Source of the DNA: Siniperca chuatsi
Lineage: Eukaryota > Chordata > Actinopteri > Centrarchiformes > Sinipercidae
Direction of reading: 5' to 3'
Assembly: GCF_020085105.1 (NCBI RefSeq)
Contig: NC_058059.1
Span: forward strand, 27,068,971-27,132,970
Length of the DNA: 64,000 nt
Part shown: positions 23,533-35,400 of the stretch, in pieces
Position numbering within the stretch: position 1 is the first letter of the stretch
How the letters are laid out: each line of letters starts with the position of its first letter
Translations under genes and position numbers: made by a program
The notes under the pieces: generated by a model
What the model was told of the DNA's origin: nothing
What the model saw: the letters and a program-made list of their open reading frames with translations, nothing else
Databases searched by the model: none

Positions 23533-23572
<40 letters not shown>
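23533..23572 (+). repeat. (TC)20 microsatellite
   Basis: Uninterrupted CT run that also creates a false minus-strand [10 protein letters not shown] frame. Confidence 0.95.
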
Positions 23573-23577
<5 letters not shown>

Positions 23578-23609
23578 ATAGATAGATATTAAATTCTTAA
23601 CCTTGAAAG

Positions 23610-23957
23610 TAGGGCTGTCACGATATCAGATTTTAACTACACGATTATCATGGCCAAAATAATGATAATATTATCGCAATATCTAATTTAAAAAACATTA
23701 GCTAGATAAAAAGTAGCTAAAAGCAAGCTAGTTACTGCACCTTCCTTTTTACGTTTTATGGCGGGTGGCAACCAGCGTTAAGGTGCATCACCGCCACCTA
23801 CTATGACAAAGCGAGGACGTAAAGAAAACCGGAAATGATTTAAGAGGTGCTGGATTATTTACACGACATTATCATATGTGTATTATTAACAGGATATCAA
23901 TATTTCATTTTTAAATGTCATGATTATCGTCAACACCGGTATATCGCGACTCCCCTA
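23610..23957. mobile_element. hAT-type MITE with 8-bp target duplication
   Basis: The direct repeat CTTGAAAG at 23602-23609 and 23958-23965 flanks an element beginning TAGGGCTGTC and ending GACTCCCCTA (reverse complement TAGGGGAGTC). The inner ends are also complementary (ATTATCATGGCC / CATGATTATCG). An 8-bp duplication and TAGGG-type ends fit the hAT superfamily. At 348 bp it is non-autonomous. Confidence 0.85.
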
Positions 23958-23965
23958 CTTGAAAG

Positions 23966-25880
23966 TAACTACAGTGTAGTGCAGTAGAAGCATAAAGTAG
24001 CATCAAATGGGAATATTCGAGTAAAGTACAAGTTCCTCAAATTGTACCTAAGCACAATACTTAGTTACTTTCCACCACTGCTCTCCTCTATCTTAAGTCT
24101 GCAGCTGCATCCCATTTCAGAAACCGCCTCCATGGAAGTCCACGTTTCAAGCCCAGACATGTGAGAACGGGTCGACGCAGCTGTCCCATTCCAAACATTC
24201 CTCCGAGCGAGGCCAAGAAATCCAGCCTTTTTCCTCAGATTTGTGCCCCAAATCCATCATGCACACTCACTCGTTCCATGCTAACACCTGAGCGGTAAAT
24301 CCCAGTAGTAGACAAGTTCTGTGATACCTCGACATTACTAGTTGTGATGTTTCACTTCAACACAATGCACAACTGGCAAACAATACTTCTAAATTGTCAA
24401 TATAAGAGAATTTTTTCCATCACGATGTGCGTAAGATGGTAAGGCCAGCAGCTCAGCGTATTACTTTGTTCGCAAATCCACCAGTTTGCTTGTTAGAACA
24501 GGCATATTGACTTTCTGAGAGTCGACCGCTGGTTTGGCAACATGTTCGGGCTGTTGACAAGAACAAACAGCGGCGTTGCAGCCTGGCTTCCAGTGGATCT
24601 ATTTACCACTGACTGAACACGAAGACCTGAGAGAATACCACCTGAGGATTGGCAGACTTGGTAAGGTGAAGAGGATCGCTTGAATGCACCGGTGCTTTTC
24701 TTTCTCTGCGAGTGAAGGGGCAAGAGCTCACGATACTACGTTGATTCATGTGGGGAGCTTTGATGCCTCTAAAGGACACACCTTCACGGGCTGCGTCACA
24801 CACTGCGTCCCTCAGTCGCCTTTGGACTGCTGTGCTTTATTCCACCACTCTCTGCACTGCAGTCCAACATCCTGTATGTAAGGGGAATTCCACCTCAGTC
24901 CTTTTCAGGACTCATTGTAAGTGAAAAAAAAAGGGCTGTTGCATGTTGTTTTGGAATTGTAAATTTGACCTGAGCTGGAGTTCCCCTACTCCTGGTAACC
25001 ACGTCTGTTAAAAAATAATCATCCTTCACATGGAGGAGTCCTTAAAGTGTCCTGACTCATGCAATATTCAACACTTTCTCCCCTCATCTCAGAATCCATC
25101 TGCCCCACTCCGGGGTTCATCTCTGGGTCACAAGCAAGTCAAAGTCTTTTTCCAATAAAACAATGGGCCTCCTGCAGGAACCACTCACACAAACAGAATC
25201 TTCTCTTGCGTATGAACTAAACTGGTCCGGACCTGCCGAACGGGTACAAATAGTAAAACACTCATTAGATCTGAAATCCTAAAGCCTTCATCTGAATGGT
25301 CTAGGTTAAATATGAGGCCAAATTTAATCAAGACCAAACTTGCAATGCAAAATGTAATTCTGTTAACCATATCATCATCATCTTCTTCTTCTTCATCATC
25401 TTCATCATCATCATCATCATGACTGCCAATTTACTGAGAGTTTTTAGATTTTAGGTTAGTTTTTTATTGACATATTCCAGCACAGCTTATACATTTCAGT
25501 CGTTTCTGGAGAAACTCTCTCTCACAGCTGCCAGCGTCTTAAAGCAGGTCTCTGTCCAGCAGCATCCTCCCGACAGTGCATCATCATCACTGCATCTAAT
25601 ATCTCCATGGCGGTCACATGAGCACCTCTCCCGTCAGTCATGGGCTGCTTTGCTTCTTTTACTTCGTTTCAAATCATTCCCTCTTTATTCCTCTCAGTAC
25701 GGCGCTTCTCTGACGACATGTTGATGACAGCTGTACTAGTAATACATTTTAAAAGATTTTTTCAGAATTCAAACCAACCAAATTGAAGCCTGTTACACGT
25801 GATGCAGCTGAATGAGGACGGAAAGACAAAATGTACTAAATCAGGTTTGACAGGTCAGCGTCGAAACACCAAAATAGCTT
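23966..25880. other. Intergenic, no gene recognised
   Basis: Holds a mixed (CAT)n/(CTT)n tract at 25371-25421. Short frames (24493-24881, 25467-25724) show no domains. Confidence 0.45.
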
Positions 25881-26030
25881 CTTTTATTAAATGATCTTGA
25901 CTTCCCAAAGGAAACACATGCAGAACTTAACACTCATTTAAAACTGGATTCAAATCTGGGGTAAAAAACTACAATACTTGAACTAGGTTGAGAATTTTGA
26001 GAAAAAAGCTGCGCAGTAAACCCACAAGAA

Positions 26031-26036
26031 TTTATT
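26031..26036 (-). terminator. Candidate poly(A) signal of ptpa
   Basis: TTTATT on the plus strand reads AATAAA on the gene strand, about 800 nt after the ptpa stop. A second AATAAA lies at 25883-25888. Transcript ends cannot be decided from sequence. Confidence 0.4.
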
Positions 26037-26830
26037 CAAGTGTGGTCTGTCAATTTACAATGTGACGTAAAATAAATGGAACTGAAGACTGGGGTGAGCT
26101 GGGACTATGATGAAGACATGGGTGTAGACTATTGACAGTGACTGGTCAGGGAAAATAAAACTAGCAACAAAGATTTCATACAAAGATTCTTACCTAAACG
26201 GACTTTTCATTAAATTATGGTGAATGGAATTCTGCACATTCCATTTTGGACGAGCTGTTATGGAAGCTTTAAAAATCTCATCTGTGAGCAAGACACTGAG
26301 ATGTCAGGACATTTGGTTTAGGAAAGTGGGCACTTAAAATACCGGTACATTTGCAACTAAATTAAAACATTTGGCCTTAAAAGCAAAACCAAGAAAATAC
26401 CTAAAACTGAAGAAGAAACTGAAGAATTCTGAAGAAGTCACACAAAGTCTTATTTGCATCACCTCACTCTGAATGAGCCTACTGCTCAGGAGGTAAATTC
26501 AAGCATTAAGCATCAGTGAGCACACACAAAAAAATAATAATCCCCTCGTCCCCTCAAAAAGGAGCCTGATTCAAACTTTATCCATTATATAAATAAATTG
26601 ACAAAAATATAAAGTTGCTCCAAAATCACAAAGGCCATCCACAACATGCTCTGCATTCAAGTCATGGATGACCTACAAGCTTTCATGACCACACGCGTTC
26701 ACATGTGGGAATGCGTGTGTCAAACTACATGTGGTTGATTTTTGCTACGGTTGTATTTGCATGTGAGGATGCCAGAGGAAGGGCGAGCTGTTGGGATTTT
26801 GGTCTCTCCGTCGCGTGCGTGGCATGAGCG

Positions 26831-26905
26831 TCAAGGCTTCGTTGGCTGGATGGACAGCAGGCTACCGAATTTGAAGTGCTGAATCACAGGGAACTTCTCC
26901 AAGCA
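26831..26905 (-). CDS. ptpa: ptpa exon 10 (stop codon)
   Basis: Residues 301-324, [20 protein letters not shown] then PTKP and a TGA at 26833-26831. The last six residues differ from the human HPVTSG end. Acceptor CTCCAG|TG. Confidence 0.95.
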   Translation of the reverse strand, partial: CLEKFPVIQHFKFGSLLSIQPTKP

Positions 26906-29423
26906 CTGGAGATGGGAGGAGAGAAAAGAGAGGGACTGTTTTACGAACATGAGAAAAATGAGAAAAAAACAAGCAAGCATTTAAACGGAAGATGGTTAAA
27001 GCCTCAGAATGCCTCAAACAAAGGGCAGGCAGCATCCGACAAATGTCGTAACTTTCCGAAACTGACACTGATGCCTGCTCTTCTTTTATCCTTCTACAAC
27101 TACTAGTCACTTTCTCTGTGTACAACACCATGAATGCTTTCCAGGAAATACTGTCCTTAAAGAGTAACTAAAGCCCCAAAGTAGTCTAATGGGCGAGTTA
27201 TGAAGGCGTGGATAACAGTTTCCAGATTTTTGAAAGAAATGGTCTAATCCTGGCGATGTTTCTGAGATGATGAAAAACTGAATTAACGTCTGTCTTTGTC
27301 TCATTACTGAATGGGAGACTACGGCTGGGTTAACATTCTTTCTTGAGCTACACCCATAGATTAGCCATACTGATATATCAGCTGATATTATCTCACTGCA
27401 GAGATATTGGCACTGGATTTCTTTACCTCAAATATTCCTATCGGTATTGGCCTGAAGAAACCCGGTATCTGTTAGGCTATAGCTTTCATTCACTGGGACA
27501 GGGAGCAGTGATGGCGGTGAGCAAAAGGTTGGCCGTGCCTGAAGGTTAGAGACAGGACAAGTCCTCGTCTTTAAGCCCAAACGCAGAGTTAACCTTGACC
27601 TAAAGCGTTGCTGTTAACTCTTCCCTCGGGCCTTTCACTCTGAACACGTTCAAAATGGCCGTGGATCAACCCAGACGAGGCCCTTTGTGTGTGCTGACAT
27701 GGACCCAGTGTTGGGGAGCAGGGGTGGGGGTTTTGGGTGTCTGCAGTGGGGGTTGGGAGGCTGTGGAATTGAACTCTTGTGCTCAGTCTGTCTGTGCAGT
27801 GACACTTTCAGTCATGATCATCTGGGTGGAATAACGCGCCTCACAGAACTTTGATCTAAACAGATATTTAATCAATGCCAATTTGTCAAATCACATGCCG
27901 TCAATGAAATCTGTGTTAATACATTTTAATAAGCTAGTTCTCTGAACTGAATAAAGTTATGGCAAACCCATTGATGACGTCTCCGAACTTAATCCACACG
28001 TATAGTTGTTTGTGCTCTATATCGTACATGGCTTCCCCAGTGTTTTTAAACGTTTTACTCCTTACCTCCAAAGCACACTTTACATACTGCTGGCCGTTTT
28101 CTACGGCATACCATAATGTCAGACAGACAGGTAGGTTTGATGACATTCTATATTTTTCAGATCCCATAAAAAGCCTCAAAGCAACAATGAATGTATCTAC
28201 TGACAAGTGTTGTGTGTGTATAAAGCCTGACATATCTTCTATTAAAACCCATCAGCGAGCCGCTCTGCTGCACTGGCTGACATGTTCCTTCATCACCATG
28301 AACACACACACTGTAGTTTATTCTGCCTCAGCCCCACACACACCGTCCTGCTGCCCCAAACACTCACTGCAGCACCACATGTGGATTCATCCAACTTTTG
28401 CTAAAAACTACAGCTTCCTGTTTCAGGAATTTACTAAGGCTTTTTTGAAAATGAAAATATTTTTGTGAATCTTTTAGATTCATGTCTTCAGTAGGAACCA
28501 ATGTGCTTGGAGCTGAGAGCCACACAGTCAGAAGGTGGTGAGAGACGGACTAACACTGTTTGTTTTGGTCTCTTCATGAGATTTAACAATGAGAAAAGTA
28601 TAGATTAACACCAGCCTGATCTGGTAAGTGCTTTTTTGAATGTGTTGCCTTCTTTCAGGCAGTCTGGATTTCATTCATTTCCCTCTAGTATGTAAATGAA
28701 GCTGTTGAGACTTACAACCAGCTTGTTTTTAACAACAACAATCAGACATGATGTTCACTGAGACGAATTATCCATCTCAAGCAAGTTTCAAGCCTGTGCA
28801 AGTTGATTGTTGTCTATAGTGCAGTGAAATGTTGTGAACCCAACAGCTGCCTGAAAAACCCCCCACTTATACACGACTGGTAGTAAACGGGCTAAAATGT
28901 GCAAAAAACGCTAGTAGGGGCCTTTAAAATGTATAGGTGGTGAGAGCTGGGTGGCTGATCATCTTTTCAAGTATGGACAATACTGTGAAATTCTGTGTAA
29001 TCCATTCAAGTCAAGCTAACAGGCCAAGTCCATCCACCAGTTTCCCTGAGCGCGTGTCATTTCACGCACTCAGTTTGTTCCAAACAGGCGTCAAGGCCCC
29101 AGAATCGCCTTCTCTCACAGAAAATGGTGGATTCTGCTCTCTCTCGGTCTAGTACAACTCCCTGCCCGGAACCCTGTGTGGGGCCAGGAAAAGGGAGAGA
29201 GGAATGCAAGTCTGCTGATGGTTGCTCCAGGCTTGGAGGAAGGTCGGGACAGAGGGAGGGGAGGATTTAATGAAGGGAACGGCAGGGGTGGGGGTGGGGG
29301 GGACAGACAGCTTGGCCCCTCAGCTCTTTGGGAAGACTCACAGGCTGCTCTGGAAAACACAGGATGTGGGCATGCAGGCGGGGAGAACGGGCTTAGACAT
29401 CCCACCAACCCCACCCCCAACCG

Positions 29424-29462
<39 letters not shown>

Positions 29463-32400
29463 ATTCTTTCCATTCCTCTCTTAACCCTTTCCTGCCTCTC
29501 TCCCAGTGTTCGGGCCTTTAGCTCATAAGGAACCTGCAGTCGGCTTTCAGCAGAAACCTGATTTCTTTCTTGTCATGTAAACAAGAAAACTCAGTTTCTG
29601 TAATCAGGGTGAAGGATTACAAGAAATCCAGTTTACACAGCTTCTGGTTCTAGTTTCTTGACCACGTATTGCCTAACCGGGTTTCTATTTGAATATGTGC
29701 ATTTCAAAGCCGTCATAGGAAAAATATCAGTGCTGAGGGAGGAAAGAAAAGATCATTACATGTAGCTATGCCTCTATGTATACGAAATAATCAAGTTCAA
29801 ACTGAAATCGAGTCTGAAGTCCAATCGGTCCAAAAGCTCCAAATAGAAAAAAACACACCGTCAAGCTGCAGCGTAACACAATATGCTGGTAATCTTTACT
29901 TAAGCCATTCCTAAGGTGTAAACAAGACTAAAGGCCTTTTTTCACAGAGACGCTGCAATGCTGCCGTAAAGAAGACCTGTCATTACGCCGGCTTTGCTTT
30001 CTTACACTGAACCAAACAAAAAAAGGATTCTGGAAAGGTGGGCGGAGCTGATCGTCATAGCAACGCTATTCCAGCAGTTGGGAAACAACACAGGGAGCTT
30101 TGGTGCTGAGAAGCTGCAGCCTTTATTCACTGACAGACTGTAACCTCCACTGTACACTACACACACACACACACACGTGTGCCTCCGCTGCCGGCTCAAA
30201 GGCGGCACAACAATGCCCCCCCATTCCGTGCTCGTATATATGACTGCGTAAGAATCCCACCTCGAACAGGCTGTAGAAAAGGGGCTGGTCGCTGCGAGCT
30301 ACATGCTTACACCAGCATGCTAACATGCTCACAGTGACAATGCTAACATGTTGATGATTTGCAAATGTACCCTTTACTATGGTTGCCATCTTTAGTGTTT
30401 AGTGTGTTAGCATTGTAACATTTGCTAATTAGCATGAAACAAAAGTCCAGCTGAGGCTGATGTGATTGTCATTAGTTTGCAGGTATTTGGTCATAAACCA
30501 AACAAAAAACTAAATGATTTAAATAGTTTATTACCAGCTAAAGTAAATGACAGTGTGCATATAATATCGTGCAAATTATTATAAAAACTAATAAATAAAT
30601 TCAATCAGCTGATTAAAGAGTGGGATGCAGAGTGGCAGCAGAGAGAGGGAGCGTGTGAATATGGACAGAAGAGTGGACGTGATATAAAAACTCACTTCAG
30701 TGATCGTGAAGCGTGATGTTACTCTACAGTTGTGCTTCATCAGTGAAGTGTGTGACTGTGGAAACAGTCAACAGGCAGACAGATCGCCGCTCGAGCCGCT
30801 CGTCTCTGTGGAACGTCTGTTCCGCACTGCGCCGCATTCCTCTCAACTACCATCGGCTGCTCGTGCTCACTCTCCCTCTTCACCTCCTTTCACTGCTCGT
30901 GCATTACTTCCTGTTGTTGACCGTATGCTGCTGTGCTGCTTTGACATACAGTATTTGGTGTTCAAGCTTGCTGTCTGCTGTGGTGTAAAAGTTTTCAAAT
31001 TGTTGTAAATTGTTGTTAATAACTATTAGATATATCCTGGCCATTCCAATGAATTAAAAAAACATGAATATCGCGCACCATTTAGTATGATGTCATTATA
31101 TAGACGGACCTTCTCTCCGCACCCCCAACTGTGACCGACCTCCAGCGTCCCTGGTTTGTACATATAATGTAGTGCAAAAGAAAAACGAAAAAATAACAAA
31201 ATGTAAGATTAAACTAAAATGAAGATAACATTTTGGGCATATAATTTAGTGCCAAATATTATCAAAACCAAAAATGTAAGATCAATTTAAAATGAAGATA
31301 AATTAAAATACACACAGTAGATGGGGCTTATGGCCTACACAGAACAGGCATTGCTTTCGTTGTAACACTCGTTTCTTTGCGAGACAGTGAGCGCAAACAG
31401 CAAATGACCCGCTTATTCCAATGTTTTAAAATATTACTGTAAATCTCAACATTTTCATTAATTAATGGGTTGATGGCAACTGAATATGAAATAAAAATAT
31501 GTAAAAAAATAAAAATCGGTCGGGTCCAATCAGGTTCGGACAGAGAATAAAAGCTCTAAAGGGGATCGCCAAAGTCAGTCATTATTCATTTTCTAGGGAC
31601 AATAAATGTCTGGACCTAATTTCATGGCAATCCATCCAAAAGTATTTCAGTCTCGCCCACAAGTGTCAGCCTCATGGTGGCGCTAGAGCGAAAGTCAGCG
31701 GATCACCAAAGTCAGACATTTAATGGTTCCAAGAGGACGGAACCCAATGACTTTGTTGATCCTCTGACTTTTCCTCTAGCGCCACCATGAGGTTGACATT
31801 TGTGGTTTTTAGTGTAATGTCTCAACAGCTATTGGTGCAGTCGTTCATGTTCCCCTCAGGATGAACTGTAATAACTTTGGCGATCCTCTGACTTGTCATG
31901 TAGCGCCACCATCAGGTCAAATTCTTGAATTGTCCTGTGCTTTGGTTTCAGCCTCTGCTGTACTTTCTGTATTTAATGCTAATTAGCAAATGTTTGCATG
32001 CTAACATGCTAAACTAAAGTGGTGAACATGGTAAACATTATATATCTTAACATCAGCATGTTAGCATTGTCATTGTGAGCATGCTGACATTAGCATTAAC
32101 GTCGACGCACTGCTAAGTACAGCCTCACTGTGCTGCTAGCATGACCAACTCTTCTTCTTAAACATCGTTGAAAAATCTTTTTAGACAGCCTTTCTAACAG
32201 TCATTTTTCAGACTCAAATCAGTTCATTTCAACAGAATTGCCGTGATCAGTGGATTTCTTTCTGCAGGCCAAGTAAAATCCTCACAATGCTTTAGCACAG
32301 ATTTCAACTTCGGTGGTAAGAAAACTCGCACCGTTGAGCGAATACAAATCTCCACAGTGCTGACTTTGAGGTCCAAACTGGATGGAAGGATGCAGTTTAA

Positions 32401-35400
32401 GTTTTGTGGTTTTCTATGTAAGTTGTAATTTATGTTCTTTTCACTTTTTTAAATTTTGGGTCAGCCAAGACTTCAAGCAGCAATATTAGACTGATGCTTT
32501 AAAACCTGCATGGACTCTTTGGCCACCAAGCTATTTATCAGACTGATAAATCACTGAAGAACTGGACTGATCCGTGACGAAGAGAGAGAGCGCAGCAGGC
32601 GTACCTCGGCCTTGTACATTCTGATCAGACCCTGGTTGACTTTGGACCAGGAAGGAACAGCGCTGATGTTCCACAGCTGGTTGGAGTGTTCAGCAAACGG
32701 ACCAGTCTTCATCTACAGAAGAGGGAAAGAGTGACAAAGATGAGGTGAAGAGGGACAAGTGAGACGTCTGGTGTAGCTCATCCACACTCATACAAAAGGA
32801 CAGGACTTGGCACTGGACTTCACACTGTGTTGATTATGTAGGAGAATGACAAGGAAATGGAGCATGTTCATTATTGCATCGAAGCAGGCAAAGTGTATGT
32901 TTGTGCGCAGGCTTAAGTCACAAAATTATGCTTAATAACCATCTAACTCCAACCTTTGATTAATAGATATTGTATATAAATCACAGTTCACCTCTTTAGT
33001 TAATTCTATTGCACCACAAGGTTTGAATGATTTTTAACAGGACAGCTCTTAAACCTTCCTTTTAGTCCTCTTGAAACCATCATTAAAGCCAAACTCTGTT
33101 TTTAGAGTAGCAAACACTCAGCGGCTTTGAAGAGGTTTGCGTTTCATCAGTGACGGAGCTTTGGTCAGCCTGAGTTGAGTCAGCTACAGTGGCTCCAATG
33201 ATGACCCATGTTCATGGCAGAAAAGCCATGTTTTGGCAAAACTGAGTTTTTGGAACACAGCAAGCTTATCCAGTGGAGAAGCACACGGTGAAAATGGGTC
33301 ACCGGTGGAATCCACCGTAAATAACTGAATTCAAGCTGACTGAAGCTGCTTTTTCCCCAATCAAACAAATTTCAGTGTGTAATTCCCAAAACAAATACTA
33401 CACTGTAACCCAGACTACTTACACACATTCCATTACCAAATAACTCTTATAGTACCTGCCCCTTTCTCAACAAATACAGATGCCCCCCCCCCCTTTTCTT
33501 TTCACAGATTACATAAAATTCAATACATACTCAAAAGTCAATGACAGTCATCTTAACATAAATGTTACTCAGTAAGATCATGTCAGATACATTTTCTTAA
33601 ATTGAATAATATTTGAGCAACATTTTAAGTCACCGTCCAGAGAATTCCACAGTTTCACTCCATATAGTCAAATACACATCTGCTTTAATGTAGCAAGTGC
33701 ATACGGACGTTTGAAATTCAATTTCCTTCTATGATCCTCGCCGTTTAATCTTAATATAAACACAACACATGATTAATAACGTTTTTAAATCAACTCAATT
33801 TTTTAAATTTCAGCCTACTGGTATGTTCTCTTACATCCACCTTGCTTATTATTCTCATTGCTCTTTTCGGTAATACATACAAAGACTTAACCAAAATATG
33901 GAAGAATAAGTGATCAGTACACAATATGAAGTGCAGCAAATCTAAAATCCTTTGCTTTGTTCAAAACTGCAATACTTTTACACACTTTTCTCCTTATATA
34001 TTCTATAGGAGGTTTCCAACCAAGGGTGTGGTTCATTATGACTCCCAAAATTTGCTTCAAATACTTTCAATGAACTCCCTCTATAGCCATTTTGAATTGA
34101 TCATCCTTTTTCAATTACCGAAAACCATAAAATGAGTTTTTTATTTTTGTGCAAACCACTTTTCAAGCACCTTAGAAAGCAGAGAAAGCAACAACTCTGC
34201 TCTGTAGTTATTCAAACTGTTGGAATTACCTTTGCTATTTTCTTCCATGTGCCTTTTATGCCACCTAGTTTCCTTCAACCTCTCATAATATTCGTTAGTT
34301 TGTCTCATTATTGTTGTCAACTTATTTTTGTACATTGTCCATTTCTGCAGTCTTAGTTTGATATTTAACATCATCTCTATATAATTGTGTTTCTTCGTGC
34401 GTGCCTTTTGGAATCCCTGCGTCAGCCAAGGCTTTTTTTAACCATAATTTTGTTTCCTCCCACACAGCAGTATAGGACAATTCTTGTCATACAGTGATAT
34501 GTAAGTCATATGCTGCTTCGCCTCCTCCACATATACTCCAAACCAGTCTTCTTCTACAAAGGTCATTCTGGAATTTATTTTTTTATTGTTTCATCTGTTC
34601 TTAATCTAACAAATGTGGGCCGATATATTTCCTTATTTTTCTTGAGTTGACAATCATTTTATAAAAACAGGTAAATCATCATTTATTTATAGCTCACTTT
34701 AAATAGTATTCTGAACTTCATTTGTGAAAATATCAATTATTGTAGCACAAACTAGTCACTCTACCGGGCTGAGTGATCACTGGGTGTATGCTCCTACTAT
34801 ATAATCATCCATGTCTACATTGAGGAAATGGATATTGAAATCCCTACATATTAACCAGGCTTTTCTGTAATTTATTCTCTCTACTAAACTCTTTCTTTAA
34901 AAAGGTCTACATTTGACCCTGGTGTTCTACAGATACAGGCAACAACATTTCTTGTCTTTTCCATCTCACTTTCAACAGCTATACATTCCAACACAACATC
35001 CGTAACTGTTCTACATGTTTAGCCATGTTTCAGATAAAGCTATTATTTTGAACGAACTTCTGAATGTATTCAAATATTCACTGATCTTATTGAAATTTAA
35101 GACTAAAGACTTCTCCAGTTGAAATGAATGAGTGAAAAATGATCCCCTAACTTAACGCTCACATTAAATTGATCATCAGTTTAATAATTCCAAGTGTCAT
35201 TGATACAATTAAACACATGGCTTTCCGGATCGACATCATATTCATAATCCTGCATCCTATGTTCAGTGAGGCCTTTTGTACAATAAATAGTCATATCGTT
35301 TCCTTCACAATTTTCAGGCACCGAGTAGTTTCTGACGTTCTTCCTTCGGGCTCGTCTTTCAAGATCCTCACAGTTTGCTTCCAACTGTTTCTGCACTTGC

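Larger units (their letters stand above)
26906..32604. other. ptpa intron 9 contents
   Basis: A 5.7-kb intron. Items listed apart are the (CA)n at 29426-29462, a family-4 repeat (29935-30300) and family-3 repeats (30290-30500, 31555-32145). G-rich sequence lies at 29280-29310. Frames open on both strands near 27934-28468 have no recognisable protein and no splice or expression evidence. Confidence 0.6.

Noticed and set aside
27934..28468. Frames open on both strands in ptpa intron 9
   Set aside because: No recognisable domain, splice context or repeat match; mutual openness of both strands suggests chance.
29115..29521. Overlapping ~100-codon frames on both strands
   Set aside because: Made of a CA microsatellite and G-rich sequence.
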